NCBI GenBank assembly: GCA_959347345.1
Contig: OY365738.1
Span: 682,001-746,000 of the forward strand
DNA from: an uncultured Amylibacter sp.
GTDB taxonomy: Bacteria > Pseudomonadota > Alphaproteobacteria > Rhodobacterales > Rhodobacteraceae
Direction of reading: 5' to 3'
Length of the DNA stretch: 64,000 nucleotides
The position numbers and the translations under genes were made by a program. This document shows, piece by piece, positions 53,547-62,629 of this stretch. The stretch's first letter is position 1, and every line of letters starts with the position of its first letter. Below the pieces are notes generated by a model. It was given only the letters and a program-made list of their open reading frames with translations. It searched no databases and was not told where the DNA came from.

Positions 53547-55952
53547 CTAATGCGCCACCGCCGCGCCCCCTGCCCCAGCCAACCGTGCCGCCGCCAGTTT
53601 TTCTTCCGCCGCTTCGTCCCATTCTATCGCCACGGGGCGCGAGACCAACGCACGTTCCAACACCTCAGCCACCGTATCCACGCAGATAATATCCAACCCA
53701 TTTAACACAGAATCAGGCAAATCCACCAAATCTTTCTCATTATCACGCGGGATTAACACCGTCTTAATCCCTCCACGCAACGCCGCCAGCAATTTCTCTT
53801 TCAAACCGCCAATCGGCAGGACACGCCCGCGCAAAGTCACCTCACCCGTCATCGCTATATCCTTATGCACGGCAATCCCAGTCATAACGGAAACGATGGA
53901 ACACACCATCCCAATCCCAGCCGATGGACCGTCCTTTGGCGTAGCACCCTCTGGCACATGCACGTGAATATCCAGCTTTTCAAACATAGTCGGTTTCACC
54001 CCAATATCCAGCGAAATCGACCGCACATAGGACGAAGCCGCCTCTATGCTTTCCTTCATCACATCGCCCAATTTACCAGTGGTTTTTATCCGCCCTTTAC
54101 CGGGCAGCTTTAACGCCTCAATGGACAGCAATTCGCCCCCGAAAGTGGTATAAGCCAGCCCTGTGACCACGCCTATATGGTCTTTTTCCTCTGCCAGCCC
54201 GAATTTAAACCGTCGCGTCCCCAGATAATCCTTTAAATTATCAGTGGTGATTTGGATGATTTTCTTCTGCCCTTTCACGATTTCGGTGACGGCTTTGCGG
54301 CATAATTTCGCCAGCTCGCGTTCCAAATTACGCACCCCAGCCTCCCGCGTGTAAAACCGAATAACATCGCGCAGGACATTATTGCCGAGTTCGAATTCCT
54401 TCGCCGCCAGCCCGTTGCGTTTGATTTGCTTTTCCACCAAATACCCCGACGCAATCGCGGTTTTTTCATCCTCGGTATAACCCGACAGAGGAATAACCTC
54501 CATCCTATCCAGCAGGGGCGCAGGGATATTATACGAATTGGAAGTCGTCAGAAACATCACGTTTGACAAATCGTATTCCACCTCTAAATAATGGTCCATA
54601 AAAGTGCTGTTTTGTTCGGGATCAAGCACCTCCAACAACGCACTGGACGGATCGCCGCGCATATCCAGCCCCATTTTATCAATTTCATCCAGCAAAATCA
54701 GGGGATTAGAGGTCTTTGCCTTTTTCATAGATTGAATGATTTTGCCGGGCATAGAGCCAATATACGTCCGCCTATGCCCGCGGATTTCCGCCTCATCACG
54801 CACGCCACCCAGTGAAATACGGATAAATTCGCGCCCAGTGACCCGCGCCACGGATTTCCCAAGCGAGGTTTTGCCAACCCCAGGCGGTCCAACCAGACAC
54901 AAAATCGGCCCAGCAGAGCTGGTCGCCCGTTGCTGCACCGCCAGATGTTCGACAATCCGCTCTTTGACCTTTTCCAAACCGAAATGGTCTTCGTCTAGGA
55001 TGACCTGCGCCTGCCCTAAATCCTTTTTAATCCTTGTTTTCTTGTCCCAAGGGATGCTGACCAGCCAATCCAAATAGTTGCGAACAACGGTCGCCTCTGC
55101 CGACATGGGCGACATATTGCGCAGTTTTTTCAATTCGGAATTCGCCTTTTCTTTGGCTTCCTTGCTCATCTTCACGGTGTTGATTTGGGTTTCCAATTCG
55201 GATAATTCGTTGCCACTGCCGCCCTCAGCCTCGCCCAATTCCTTTTGAATAGCCTTCATTTGCTCGTTCAAATAGTATTCGCGTTGAGTCCGTTCCATTT
55301 GGTTCTTCACCCGCGATTTGATTTTCTTTTCCATGCGGATGACGGATAATTCTTCCTGCATGACTTCGTACAAGGATTCCAGCCGTTTGCCGATGTCCAA
55401 TTCCTGCAATAGTTCCTGTTTTTGTTCCACTTGAACGGTGATGTGCCCCGCGATAATATCGGCCAGAACGTCTGGTTCTTGGTCTTCCGTGATGGCTTTT
55501 AACGCCTCTGACGGGATGTTTTTATTTATTTTGGCATAGCGAATGAACTCCGTGCCAACCGAACGGCAGAGGGCGCGGAGCGGCCCGGCATCGCCATGGG
55601 TTTGTTCCAAAGGGCGGGCTTCGGCTTCAAAATAATCGGGGTTATCAAGATATTCGTCAATCTGGACGCGCGATTTGCCCTCCACCAGCACCTTCACCTT
55701 GCCATCAGGCAGTTTTAACAGTTGCAAAACCGTGGCAACCACGCCGATGGGATAGATGGTTTCGGTGGTGGGTTCATCCTCGGACGAATCAATCTGGGCG
55801 CAAAGCAGGATTTCTTTATTCTCCTGCATCACGGCTTCCAGTGCCGATATGGATTTCTTACGCCCAACAAACAAAGGCACAATCATGTGCGGAAACACAA
55901 CAATATCGCGCAAGGGCAGCACGGGGTAAGTCAGGCGTTTTTTATCAATCAT
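53547..55952 (-). CDS. lon: ATP-dependent protease Lon
   Basis: A cytosolic AAA+ protease, 801 residues. The LON N-terminal domain starts YPVLPLRDIVVFPHMIVPLF. Walker A is GPPGVGKTSLGKS and Walker B LILLDEIDKMG. The catalytic dyad Ser lies in PKDGPSAGIGM and the Lys in GGLKEKLLAALRGG. Lon is commonly heat-shock induced; rpoH is present in the window. The stop is followed at once by the heptamer array. Confidence 0.97.
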   Translation of the reverse strand: MIDKKRLTYPVLPLRDIVVFPHMIVPLFVGRKKSISALEAVMQENKEILLCAQIDSSEDEPTTETIYPIGVVATVLQLLKLPDGKVKVLVEGKSRVQIDEYLDNPDYFEAEARPLEQTHGDAGPLRALCRSVGTEFIRYAKINKNIPSEALKAITEDQEPDVLADIIAGHITVQVEQKQELLQELDIGKRLESLYEVMQEELSVIRMEKKIKSRVKNQMERTQREYYLNEQMKAIQKELGEAEGGSGNELSELETQINTVKMSKEAKEKANSELKKLRNMSPMSAEATVVRNYLDWLVSIPWDKKTRIKKDLGQAQVILDEDHFGLEKVKERIVEHLAVQQRATSSAGPILCLVGPPGVGKTSLGKSVARVTGREFIRISLGGVRDEAEIRGHRRTYIGSMPGKIIQSMKKAKTSNPLILLDEIDKMGLDMRGDPSSALLEVLDPEQNSTFMDHYLEVEYDLSNVMFLTTSNSYNIPAPLLDRMEVIPLSGYTEDEKTAIASGYLVEKQIKRNGLAAKEFELGNNVLRDVIRFYTREAGVRNLERELAKLCRKAVTEIVKGQKKIIQITTDNLKDYLGTRRFKFGLAEEKDHIGVVTGLAYTTFGGELLSIEALKLPGKGRIKTTGKLGDVMKESIEAASSYVRSISLDIGVKPTMFEKLDIHVHVPEGATPKDGPSAGIGMVCSIVSVMTGIAVHKDIAMTGEVTLRGRVLPIGGLKEKLLAALRGGIKTVLIPRDNEKDLVDLPDSVLNGLDIICVDTVAEVLERALVSRPVAIEWDEAAEEKLAAARLAGAGGAAVAH

Positions 55953-56114
55953 TGGGTTTCCTTTGTGTGTTTCGTTGTGTATTTCGTTGTATATGTGGAG
56001 GTTTTGCCCACAAAAGTCAATACTTGGCGTGAAAATAGTGAAAAAAACAAAATTGGCAAGCGTGGCGGGTTGTCTTTTGCGATAAAAATGGGTAAATATG
56101 CGTGAAAATCGTGT

Positions 56115-56191
56115 GCCGGCGTAGCTCAGTAGGTTAGAGCGCTTGATTGTGGATCAAGAGGCCCCCCGTTCGAGCCGGGGCGCTGGTACCA
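56115..56191 (+). tRNA. tRNA-His (anticodon GTG), no encoded G-1
   Basis: Acceptor GCCGGCG pairs with CGCTGGT (with G4-U69 and G1-U72 wobbles), the anticodon arm CTTGA-TTGTGGA-TCAAG gives GTG, and the T arm is CCCCG-TTCGAGC-CGGGG. The base before position 1 is T, not G, and the discriminator is A73, followed by CCA. Most bacteria use G-1:C73. The A73/no G-1 form is known from one alphaproteobacterial clade. Confidence 0.95.
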
Positions 56192-56223
56192 TTTTTTATT
56201 TTTAACGGGTAAAGGGGAATTTT

Positions 56224-56628
56224 ATGGCAGATATGGACAAACCGACCACCTTGTTTGACGAGGATTTGTTTTTAAAGGGGTTGGAACAGCGTAAGGCTAC
56301 GCTGGGGGCGCAATATGTGGAGGATAATTTGGCGAAAGCCGATGATTTCACCCGCCCGTTTCAGGAGGCTATGACAGCGTGGTGCTGGGGATTCGGCTGG
56401 GGCGACGATGTGATTGACGCGAAAACGCGGTCTATGATGAATTTGACGATGCTTGGCGGGTTGGGCAAAATGCACGAGTGGGAGATTCATTGCCGTGGCG
56501 CGATAAACAACGGGGTCACGCCAGAGCAAATCCGTGCGATCGTGCATGTCATTGCGATTTATTGCGGTGTTCCGCAGGGGTTGGAATGTTTTCGCGTGGC
56601 ACGTAAAGTTCTGTTTAATGATGAGTGA
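56224..56628 (+). CDS. Carboxymuconolactone-decarboxylase family protein
   Basis: A 134-residue CMD/AhpD-fold protein. It matches the gamma-carboxymuconolactone decarboxylase pattern: SMMNLTMLGGLGKMHEWEIH, then AINNGVTPEQIRAIVHVIAIYCGVPQGLE. Members act in protocatechuate breakdown or as unassigned helical enzymes. No other aromatic-pathway gene is near, so the specific role is open. AAAGGGG precedes the ATG. It starts 32 bp after tRNA-His. Confidence 0.88.
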   Translation: MADMDKPTTLFDEDLFLKGLEQRKATLGAQYVEDNLAKADDFTRPFQEAMTAWCWGFGWGDDVIDAKTRSMMNLTMLGGLGKMHEWEIHCRGAINNGVTPEQIRAIVHVIAIYCGVPQGLECFRVARKVLFNDE

Positions 56629-57026
56629 TGAATTGTGAATGGTGAGTGATGCCCTGCGGGTCTTCGTCATCGCTACGCGAATGCCGACCAGCATGGTCTT
56701 TTGTGCGTAGCCCCCGCTTCGCGGGAGCATGCCAAAAGCCCTTGGGTTTCAAGACGATAATGATTCTATAAATTTACTATCTGGAATAACAAGACGAGAG
56801 AGTGGATTATTTGCAAAGAATACTTGGGAAGTGGTGATAGGTTTGCTCTAAATTTATTTAGGCTTTGCCTAGATGTAAAGACAGGCTTTAGCCATAAAAA
56901 CCCGTCCGCCCAAGCCTCGCAGAGGGGTGGGCGGGCGGGAAGCCCGAACGAGGGGGGCTTGCCCCCAAGTGAGGGCGAAAACAAAAAACTTTTATCGTTT
57001 ATTGTTAAAACCCATCGGTCATGTTT
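56629..57026 (+). repeat. Mosaic element after the CMD gene
   Basis: GATGAATTGTGAATGGTGAG heptamers (56626-56647), the CTTCGTCATCGCTACGCGAATGCCGACC module, a GTAGCCCCCGCTTCGCGGGAGC module, CAAAAGCCCTTGGG, ATAAATTTACTATCTGG and CTCTAAATTTATTTAGG, and the G+C-rich module (GCCTCGCAGAGGGGTGGG). It lacks the GGCTTTTGTG left arm of other copies. Confidence 0.82.
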
Positions 57027-57318
57027 GGCACGGGTCGCGCGAACCCGAAGGGTGTGCGTCTTGGTTGTTAGGTGTTAGGGAGTTTGCGTCACCAACGACT
57101 CTAAAATACACTGACCCAGTACAACCGATAAGCTGACGCGCACCCGTGGGGGTGAGGGTGCGCGCGACCGCCCCCCCTGCGGGCACGCCCGCTAAAATTA
57201 AGAAACAAGGCGGTCGTTTCCTAGACTATTAGGTCTGCTCTAGATAATGATTAGCGGATTAGCCCTTCGGGTCTTCGTCATTGCTACGCAATGCCGACCA
57301 GTCAAGAAGTGGCAAAAA
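57027..57318 (+). repeat. About 290-bp dispersed element, copy 2
   Basis: The same landmarks in the same order as 28523-28810: GGGTCGCGCGAACCCGAAGG, ACTGACCCAGTACAACCGAT, CGTGGGGGTGAGGGTGCGCG, AACAAGGCGGTCGTTTCCTAG and GCCGACCAGTCAAGAAGTGG. Differences are few and lie mainly near 57063-57085 and 57225-57260. TCACTAA heptamers follow, as in copy 1. Confidence 0.85.
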
Positions 57319-57378
57319 TCACTAATCACTAATCACTCACCACTAATAACTAATAACTAATAACTAATAACTAACAAC
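57319..57378 (-). repeat. Heptamer array running into the 3' end of the H-NOX/GGDEF gene
   Basis: ACTAATCACTAATCACTCACC and then ACTAATAACTAATAACTAAC units, period 7, extend past the stop codon at 57379-57381 to the final codons (AGC, TGC) of the minus-strand gene. Confidence 0.8.
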
Positions 57379-58990
57379 TAGCAACCACTTCTCCCTCAAT
57401 CTGCATCACCGCACCCAAACATTCCGCCACACACGCCCGCCCGCGCCCGTTATTCTTCGCATCATACAGCGCATTATCAACCTGCGCCATCACCCCGTCA
57501 AACCCCGCCAAGCCCGCACCACTGACCATCACCGCGCCAAGACTGGCACCAATCTGGCACACTTGGCTTTCAATCTGATAAGGCATAGACAGCCGATTGA
57601 TAATCCGTGCGGCAAAGATTTTCACCGCCATAGCATCCTCAAACCCGCGCAACAAAACGAAAAACTCATCCCCGCCCAACCGCGCCACCATATCATCGTG
57701 GCGCACGGTATCAACCAGCCGTTTGGCAACCCTTTTCAGCACTTCATCGCCCATCACATGCCCCATCGTGTCGTTTATCCGTTTGAAATCATCCAAATCC
57801 AGCAGCAAGGCCGCGAACACCGTCGCGGGCTCTCGTTTTATCAGCCGTTTAACAGTGCTCGCGACCGACCGCCTGTTATGCAGCCGAGTCAAAGGGTCAT
57901 AATACGCTTGACGACGAGCGGTCTGCACATCCCCATCCAATTGCAGAGTCAGCGCGTTTTTCGCTTGCATCAGCAACGCCTGCCCTTCCAGAAAATACAT
58001 CGTATCTACGGCCAAATCCGTTGGGCTAAAATCATTGTTATTCAATATATTATCATTCAAAGCCTGACTTAAACCCAAGCCCAAAGACAGGTTAAACAAA
58101 TAGCTATTATCGGGCAGCAGGCTAATCAAACCGACCAGATGATAGTGCGGGTCTGCGCGGGTATTTAGCACTATTTTCTGGCAACCCGCAACCCGCGGCA
58201 AATCGTCCGCACTGCACAAATCATGCGGGCGTTTGAAGGCGAAAATATCAAAGAACGAGCGACCAATAACATCATCATCCAGCACTTTCGCCAAACTACG
58301 CCCGACCGCGCGAATCGCCCCATCCTCATCAATTATCAGGTGCATTGGCATAAAATTATCCATAACACGGTTAGGAATCTCGCAGTTAAAATCGGGTTTT
58401 TGACGGCAAACGGGGGGGGTTGTGCGGTGGGCAGACGGATGTTGCGACCAGTTTTCGCACACAAGGTTTATGGTGAAATGTTCGGTATCACCTTCGCGGT
58501 CACGCCCGACGACAATCAACGCTTCATAGCTACTCGCCATCGCGTATAAAATCCCTTGCAAAACCGCGCCAAACCCCTGTTTATGTTCGGTACAATGCAG
58601 GATGTATTGGTTGTCCCCCGCGACCTCTAAACGCAAATTTGGCAAATCCAAATCGGGGACTAAAACCGCGCCTCTGGTGTGTAATTGTTCCAAGGAATAC
58701 AGGAAATCCACAAAGGTTTCACCGCCCAAACGCAATAATTTACGCACGGCGGGCGAGGAATGCTGGCTGACGACATAGTTGCCGAAATCCTCCAACATAT
58801 CATCGCGGGTGCGGCCACTGGCTAGGCAAATTGCCTCTATTAAAACTTCGGTTTCTTCGTCTGGATAAACCAGCATTGGCTCGTATTGGTCGGCGGATAA
58901 TGGCGTGGCGGCGCACAACGCGTACCAGTCGTCCGCGCCCAAAATATCGCAGACGTAGGATTGTAGGGCTTTGTTTATGATACCGAGCAT
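57371..58990 (-). CDS. H-NOX / HNOBA / GGDEF sensor protein with a degenerate heme motif
   Basis: A 539-residue protein from the ATG at 58990, chosen because it opens the H-NOX fold (LGIINKALQSYVCDILGADDW). Residues 1-180 are H-NOX-like: H104 in EQLHTRG matches the heme-ligating His102 of the Thermoanaerobacter protein with a +2 offset, and P117 matches Pro115. The YxSxR heme-propionate motif is replaced by C133-x-E135-x-K137. Residues about 205-370 look like the H-NOX-associated HNOBA domain (HLIIDEDGAIRAVG, FFDIFAFKRP). Residues about 385-535 are a GGDEF domain with an intact RLGGDEF and an upstream RxxD inhibitory site. It should make cyclic di-GMP, possibly under NO, redox or heme control. 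The last residues, VVASC, come from a heptamer array. Confidence 0.88.
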   Translation of the reverse strand: MLGIINKALQSYVCDILGADDWYALCAATPLSADQYEPMLVYPDEETEVLIEAICLASGRTRDDMLEDFGNYVVSQHSSPAVRKLLRLGGETFVDFLYSLEQLHTRGAVLVPDLDLPNLRLEVAGDNQYILHCTEHKQGFGAVLQGILYAMASSYEALIVVGRDREGDTEHFTINLVCENWSQHPSAHRTTPPVCRQKPDFNCEIPNRVMDNFMPMHLIIDEDGAIRAVGRSLAKVLDDDVIGRSFFDIFAFKRPHDLCSADDLPRVAGCQKIVLNTRADPHYHLVGLISLLPDNSYLFNLSLGLGLSQALNDNILNNNDFSPTDLAVDTMYFLEGQALLMQAKNALTLQLDGDVQTARRQAYYDPLTRLHNRRSVASTVKRLIKREPATVFAALLLDLDDFKRINDTMGHVMGDEVLKRVAKRLVDTVRHDDMVARLGGDEFFVLLRGFEDAMAVKIFAARIINRLSMPYQIESQVCQIGASLGAVMVSGAGLAGFDGVMAQVDNALYDAKNNGRGRACVAECLGAVMQIEGEVVASC

Positions 58991-59149
58991 GGGGGTTCCT
59001 TTGTGGTTAGGTGTGGCGTGGATTTGGGCAGTGTATAAGGCAAAACCGCGCTGGATCAAAACGATTTCTGTGGCGGTTTTTATACGGGTTTTACACTGGT
59101 TTTACACTGGTTTTATACGGGTTTTATGTGGTTTTTATGATAATCTTAT

Positions 59150-59440
59150 CGCCTTGTAACCAAAGGGCTTTTGGCATGCCCCCGCGAAGTGGGGGCTACG
59201 CACAAAAGACCATGCTGGTCGGCATTCATTGTTTTAATTTGCGGGCAGGTTCAACTGCCCTATGTCGCGATGACGAAGACCCGAAGGGCATCACTAATCA
59301 CTCATCACTAATCACTCATCACTAATCACTCATCACTAATCACTCATCACTAATCACTAATCACTCATCACTCATCACTAATAACTAACAACTAACAACT
59401 AATAACTAACAACTAAAACCCCTTGCCTCTTCCCCATCAA
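59150..59440 (-). repeat. Mosaic element and TCACTAA-type array before the GMC oxidoreductase gene
   Basis: Reverse-oriented modules: AACCAAAGGGCTTTTGGCATG, GGGGGCTACGCACAAAAGACC, GGGCAGGTTCAACTGCCC and GACGAAGACCCGAAGGGC. A long TCACTAATCACTCATC and ACTAACAACTAATAACTAAC array follows (59290-59416). The next 65 bp up to the GMC gene start are C-rich and hold no clear feature. Confidence 0.82.
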
Positions 59441-59483
59441 CCTGCTAACACCCCCCTTAAAAAAACCCCAAAAAGAAACCACC

Positions 59484-61079
59484 ATGCATTTTGACTTTGT
59501 GATTATAGGCGCGGGCTCGGCTGGATGCGCACTGGCAAACCGATTGTCCGCGAACGGGCGGCATTCGGTCGCACTATTAGAAGCAGGAGGCAAAGACACA
59601 AACCCTTGGATTCACATCCCCGTTGGCTATTTCAAAACCATGGGCAACCCGAAAACCGATTGGCAATACACCTGCAAAGCAGACCCGAACATGGGCGGGC
59701 GAGCCATGCCTTGGCCTCGCGGGCGAGTCCTCGGCGGGTCCAGCTCCATTAACGGGTTGCTTTATGTCCGTGGGCAACCCGATGATTACAACGATTGGCG
59801 CGATTTGGGCAATGACGGCTGGGGCTGGGCCGATGTCGCGCCCTATTTCAAACGCAGCGAAACATGGCACGGCACGCCACACGAATTGCGCGGAACGGAC
59901 GGCCCCCTGCAAGTCTCCCCCACGCGATTACGCCGAACCATCGTGGATAACTGGGTGAAAGCGGGGCAAGCCGCGGGCTATCCGTTCAACCCCGATTACA
60001 ACGGAGACTCCCAAACGGGCGTGGGATATTTCCAACTGACTATGGACAAAGGGCGGCGATGCAGTTCCGCCCGCGCCTATCTACGCGGTATTAAATCACG
60101 CAAAAACCTGACGATATTAACCCACACCATCGCCGAGAAACTTGTCATAGTCGGCAAGAGAACCACCGCCGTCCGCGCCCTGCAAAGCGGCAAACCGATA
60201 ACGATAAACGTGGGGCGAGAGGCTATATTATGCGCGGGCGCGATAGGCTCACCGCAAATCATGATGCTATCTGGGATTGGCGAAGCAGGCGCACTGGCGC
60301 GCCATAAAATCCGTCTGGTCGCAGATTTGGCGGGGGTTGGCAAAAACCTGCAAGACCACCTGCAAGCCCGCCCTATTTTCAAAACCAAACTGCCCACGAT
60401 TAATACAGAAATAAATAATATCTTCAAACAAGCGATGATAGCCCTGCAATACGCGGTTAATCGCACGGGGCCGATGGCTATGGCGGCCTCGCTGGGGACG
60501 GCTTTTTTATCCACCGATGGCTCTGCCCGTCCCGATATTCAGTTTCACATTCAACCGTTCAGCGCGAATAACGCCATTGAAGGCACGCATCGGTTTTCGG
60601 CTTTTACCGCCTCTGTTTTGCAATTACGCCCGCACAGCACGGGGCAGATTACCCTAGCCTCCGCACGGATTGAAGACCACCCGATTATAGAGCCGAACTA
60701 TCTGTCCGCCCCCATTGACCAAGATATTATCGTCAAAGGCATTCAAATCGCACGGAAAATCGCCACCTTTGAGCCATTGCGCGGGGTGATTACCGAGGAA
60801 TACGAACCAGGTGCGGGGATTGCCACGGACGACACGGAAGCCCTTCTGGATTGGGCGCGGCGCACGGCGGTGACGATTTATCATCCCACGGGGACTTGCA
60901 AAATGGGGCTCGCAACCGATAAAACGGCGGTAGTCGATAGCCAACTGCGCGTTCATGGCATTAAAGGCTTGCGAATCGCCGATTGTTCTGTTATGCCGAT
61001 AATTCCATCGGGCAATACCAACGCCCCCGCGATTATGGTCGGGGAAAAGGCCGCCGATATGATTTTACATAGTATATAG
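59484..61079 (+). CDS. GMC-family FAD oxidoreductase, choline-dehydrogenase-like
   Basis: A 531-residue glucose-methanol-choline oxidoreductase. The FAD-binding motif is VIIGAGSAGCALANRLSANG, followed by GRVLGGSSSINGLLYVRG (GMC signature 1) and AILCAGAIGSPQIMMLSGIG (signature 2). The catalytic His region near the end reads YHPTGTCKMG. The closest look is to BetA-like alcohol or choline dehydrogenases, but the substrate is not fixed by sequence, and no betaine aldehyde dehydrogenase is adjacent. The TerC-family gene follows after 13 bp. Confidence 0.9.
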   Translation: MHFDFVIIGAGSAGCALANRLSANGRHSVALLEAGGKDTNPWIHIPVGYFKTMGNPKTDWQYTCKADPNMGGRAMPWPRGRVLGGSSSINGLLYVRGQPDDYNDWRDLGNDGWGWADVAPYFKRSETWHGTPHELRGTDGPLQVSPTRLRRTIVDNWVKAGQAAGYPFNPDYNGDSQTGVGYFQLTMDKGRRCSSARAYLRGIKSRKNLTILTHTIAEKLVIVGKRTTAVRALQSGKPITINVGREAILCAGAIGSPQIMMLSGIGEAGALARHKIRLVADLAGVGKNLQDHLQARPIFKTKLPTINTEINNIFKQAMIALQYAVNRTGPMAMAASLGTAFLSTDGSARPDIQFHIQPFSANNAIEGTHRFSAFTASVLQLRPHSTGQITLASARIEDHPIIEPNYLSAPIDQDIIVKGIQIARKIATFEPLRGVITEEYEPGAGIATDDTEALLDWARRTAVTIYHPTGTCKMGLATDKTAVVDSQLRVHGIKGLRIADCSVMPIIPSGNTNAPAIMVGEKAADMILHSI

Positions 61080-61092
61080 TACAGGATATAAA

Positions 61093-61722
61093 ATGGAATT
61101 TATTTTGAGCTTTGGGCAAATTATCATTGCCGATTTGATTTTATCGGGCGATAACGCCTTGATTATAGGCATGGCGGCGGCTGGGCTTGCGCCCGAACAA
61201 AGGCGATATGCTATTATCTTTGGCATGGTGATTGCTGCGGTTTTGCGGATTATCTTCGCGATATTGGCAACCACTCTATTGCAAATACCGGCGATTTTGT
61301 TCTTTGGCTCGGTGCTGTTATTTTGGGTTTGCTGGCGGTTATATAGCGAAATCCGCCAACCAGCAGCGCATGATGCGATGGCGATGGACGGTAAGACTAC
61401 GCTGTGGAGTGCCCTGATTTCCATAACAATAGCCGATGTGTCTATGTCTTTGGACAATGTGCTGGCGGTCGCCGCGATAGCCGATGGGGACACGGTTTTG
61501 CTGGTCGGCGGGCTGGGGCTGGCGATTTTGCTGATGATATTTGCCGCGACTTTGATTATGAAACTGCTGGCGCGGTATCCGTGGATTTCATGGCTGGGGC
61601 TGATTGTGCTGGTCTATGTGGCGGGGGAGATGATGTATCGTGGGATTTTTGATGCGACAAACGGGATTGGTCCGCTTTTGGGGCTGATAGAGGGATATGA
61701 TTTGGGCAAAGGCGGGCATTAG
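61093..61722 (+). CDS. TerC-family membrane protein (YjbE-like)
   Basis: A 209-residue membrane protein with about seven hydrophobic segments. The two TerC-type acidic motifs are visible: ADLILSGDNALIIG (first) and ADVSMSLDNVLAVAA (second). Related proteins handle Mn2+ or other divalent cations; the ion here is not known. CAGGAT precedes the ATG, and the 13-bp gap to the GMC gene suggests one operon. The following 61723-61808 has no gene and ends in the first peptide cassette. Confidence 0.88.
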   Translation: MEFILSFGQIIIADLILSGDNALIIGMAAAGLAPEQRRYAIIFGMVIAAVLRIIFAILATTLLQIPAILFFGSVLLFWVCWRLYSEIRQPAAHDAMAMDGKTTLWSALISITIADVSMSLDNVLAVAAIADGDTVLLVGGLGLAILLMIFAATLIMKLLARYPWISWLGLIVLVYVAGEMMYRGIFDATNGIGPLLGLIEGYDLGKGGH

Positions 61723-61808
61723 GTTTGTAGCCCTAATCACCTGCCAAAGATAATCACCAAACATAATCACCAAACATAATCAAAGAGTTTTTAAAAGGGG
61801 GTTTTATG

Positions 61809-61830
61809 TTGATTCGCAGTGATTCGCAGT
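61809..61830 (+). promoter_or_regulatory. GTGATTCGCA direct repeats upstream of peptide cassette 1
   Basis: Two copies of the 10-bp unit (first slightly altered, TTGATTCGCA) in direct tandem. The other cassettes have three. The 10-bp period places each copy on the same DNA face, as expected for an activator or repressor array. The cognate protein is unknown. Confidence 0.6.
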
Positions 61831-61918
61831 TTTTTTGTAGTTTTTCGCAAATTTCCGTAAAATTACCAATAATTCTCACATTTGCCTAACTTTTTTGTGA
61901 TTTTTTGATATAAATCTC

Positions 61919-61947
61919 TTGAAATCCCCCCAGAATTAGCGTAATAA
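61919..61947 (+). promoter_or_regulatory. Sigma-70-type promoter of peptide cassette 1
   Basis: TTGAAA, 17-bp spacer, TAATAA. The same layout with the same spacer occurs upstream of every cassette. Downstream, GGGT-AATAAA-ACCC (about 61955-61968) can form a small leader hairpin. Confidence 0.7.
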
Positions 61948-62017
61948 TACATTATGGGTAATAAAACCCGTGCATCATTTGGCAATAATGCCTTCCTCAA
62001 AATAAAGGAATGGAACG

Positions 62018-62317
62018 ATGAAAACTAAAATTACAGCAACTTTAATTGTATGCGGTGCCTTATTGGCATCTGCTAGCTCTGCATCAGCAATGGAATTGGC
62101 TGGCTGGCAGTGGTGGACGGCGGAAGGCTGGCAGTGGCAGGGTGTCTCGGTAGATACAGAAACCATGCCTCTATCTACCAGCGAACCATCTAGCACTGCG
62201 TTGGCTTCTACTGAATTCGGCGGGTGTCTGCTGAATGACGAACCTATTGATATTGAAACGCTGGTGGATTGTCGCTCTGACGCATGTCTGGGGCGCAAAT
62301 TCTACTACGGTTTGTAA
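62018..62317 (+). CDS. Small secreted Cys-containing peptide, cassette 1
   Basis: A 99-residue precursor: signal peptide KITATLIVCGALLASASSASA (cleavage after ASA), then about 75 mature residues. The mature N-terminus is Trp-rich (LAGWQWWTAEGWQWQG). The C-terminus carries the family motif STEFGGCLLND, then ETLVDCRSDAC and GRKFYYGL, with three Cys. AAAGGAATGG lies about 9 bases before the ATG. Family unknown. It has its own promoter and terminator. Precursor peptide, secreted effector or surface protein are all possible. Confidence 0.85.
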   Translation: MKTKITATLIVCGALLASASSASAMELAGWQWWTAEGWQWQGVSVDTETMPLSTSEPSSTALASTEFGGCLLNDEPIDIETLVDCRSDACLGRKFYYGL

Positions 62318-62354
62318 TCGTGCGGCTGGGTAGATAAACCTATATAAAAATAAT

Positions 62355-62385
62355 GGCGAGTGGTCTTTGACCCCTCGCCTTTTTT
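62355..62385 (+). terminator. Rho-independent terminator of peptide cassette 1
   Basis: GGCGAG-T-GGTC, loop TTT, GACC-C-CTCGCC, followed by six T. Near-identical hairpins end the other cassettes. Confidence 0.92.
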
Positions 62386-62405
62386 ATGTCAAGCGGTTGG
62401 CGGAG

Positions 62406-62435
62406 GTGATTCGCAGTGATTCGCGGTGATTCGCA
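62406..62435 (+). promoter_or_regulatory. Triple GTGATTCGC(A/G) repeat upstream of peptide cassette 2
   Basis: Three perfect-register 10-bp direct repeats (GTGATTCGCA, GTGATTCGCG, GTGATTCGCA), 90 bp before the -35 box. Confidence 0.65.
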
Positions 62436-62525
62436 GTTTTTTTGTAGTTTTTCGTAAATTTTCGTAAAATTACCAATAATTATCACATTTATCTAACTTT
62501 TTTGTGATTTTTTGATATAAATCAC

Positions 62526-62554
62526 TTGAAATCCCCCCAGAATTAGCGTACAAA
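62526..62554 (+). promoter_or_regulatory. Sigma-70-type promoter of peptide cassette 2
   Basis: TTGAAA, 17-bp spacer, TACAAA, with the conserved TACATTATGGG just downstream. The leader up to the gene is almost the same as in cassette 1. Confidence 0.7.
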
Positions 62555-62629
62555 TACATTATGGGTAATAAAACCCGTGCATCATTTGGGCGATAAAGCC
62601 CATCCATCAAAACGAAAAGGAATGGAACA

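Noticed and set aside
59290..59416. Dense short repeats considered as a CRISPR array
   Set aside because: Period is 7 bp with no unique spacers and no cas genes nearby; it is a heptamer array.
61919..61947. Heat-shock (sigma-32) promoter for the peptide cassettes because of CTTGAAA and a C-run
   Set aside because: The C-run follows directly after TTGAAA, not at the -10 position; a TTGAAA, 17 bp, TAATAA-type sigma-70 layout fits all four cassettes.
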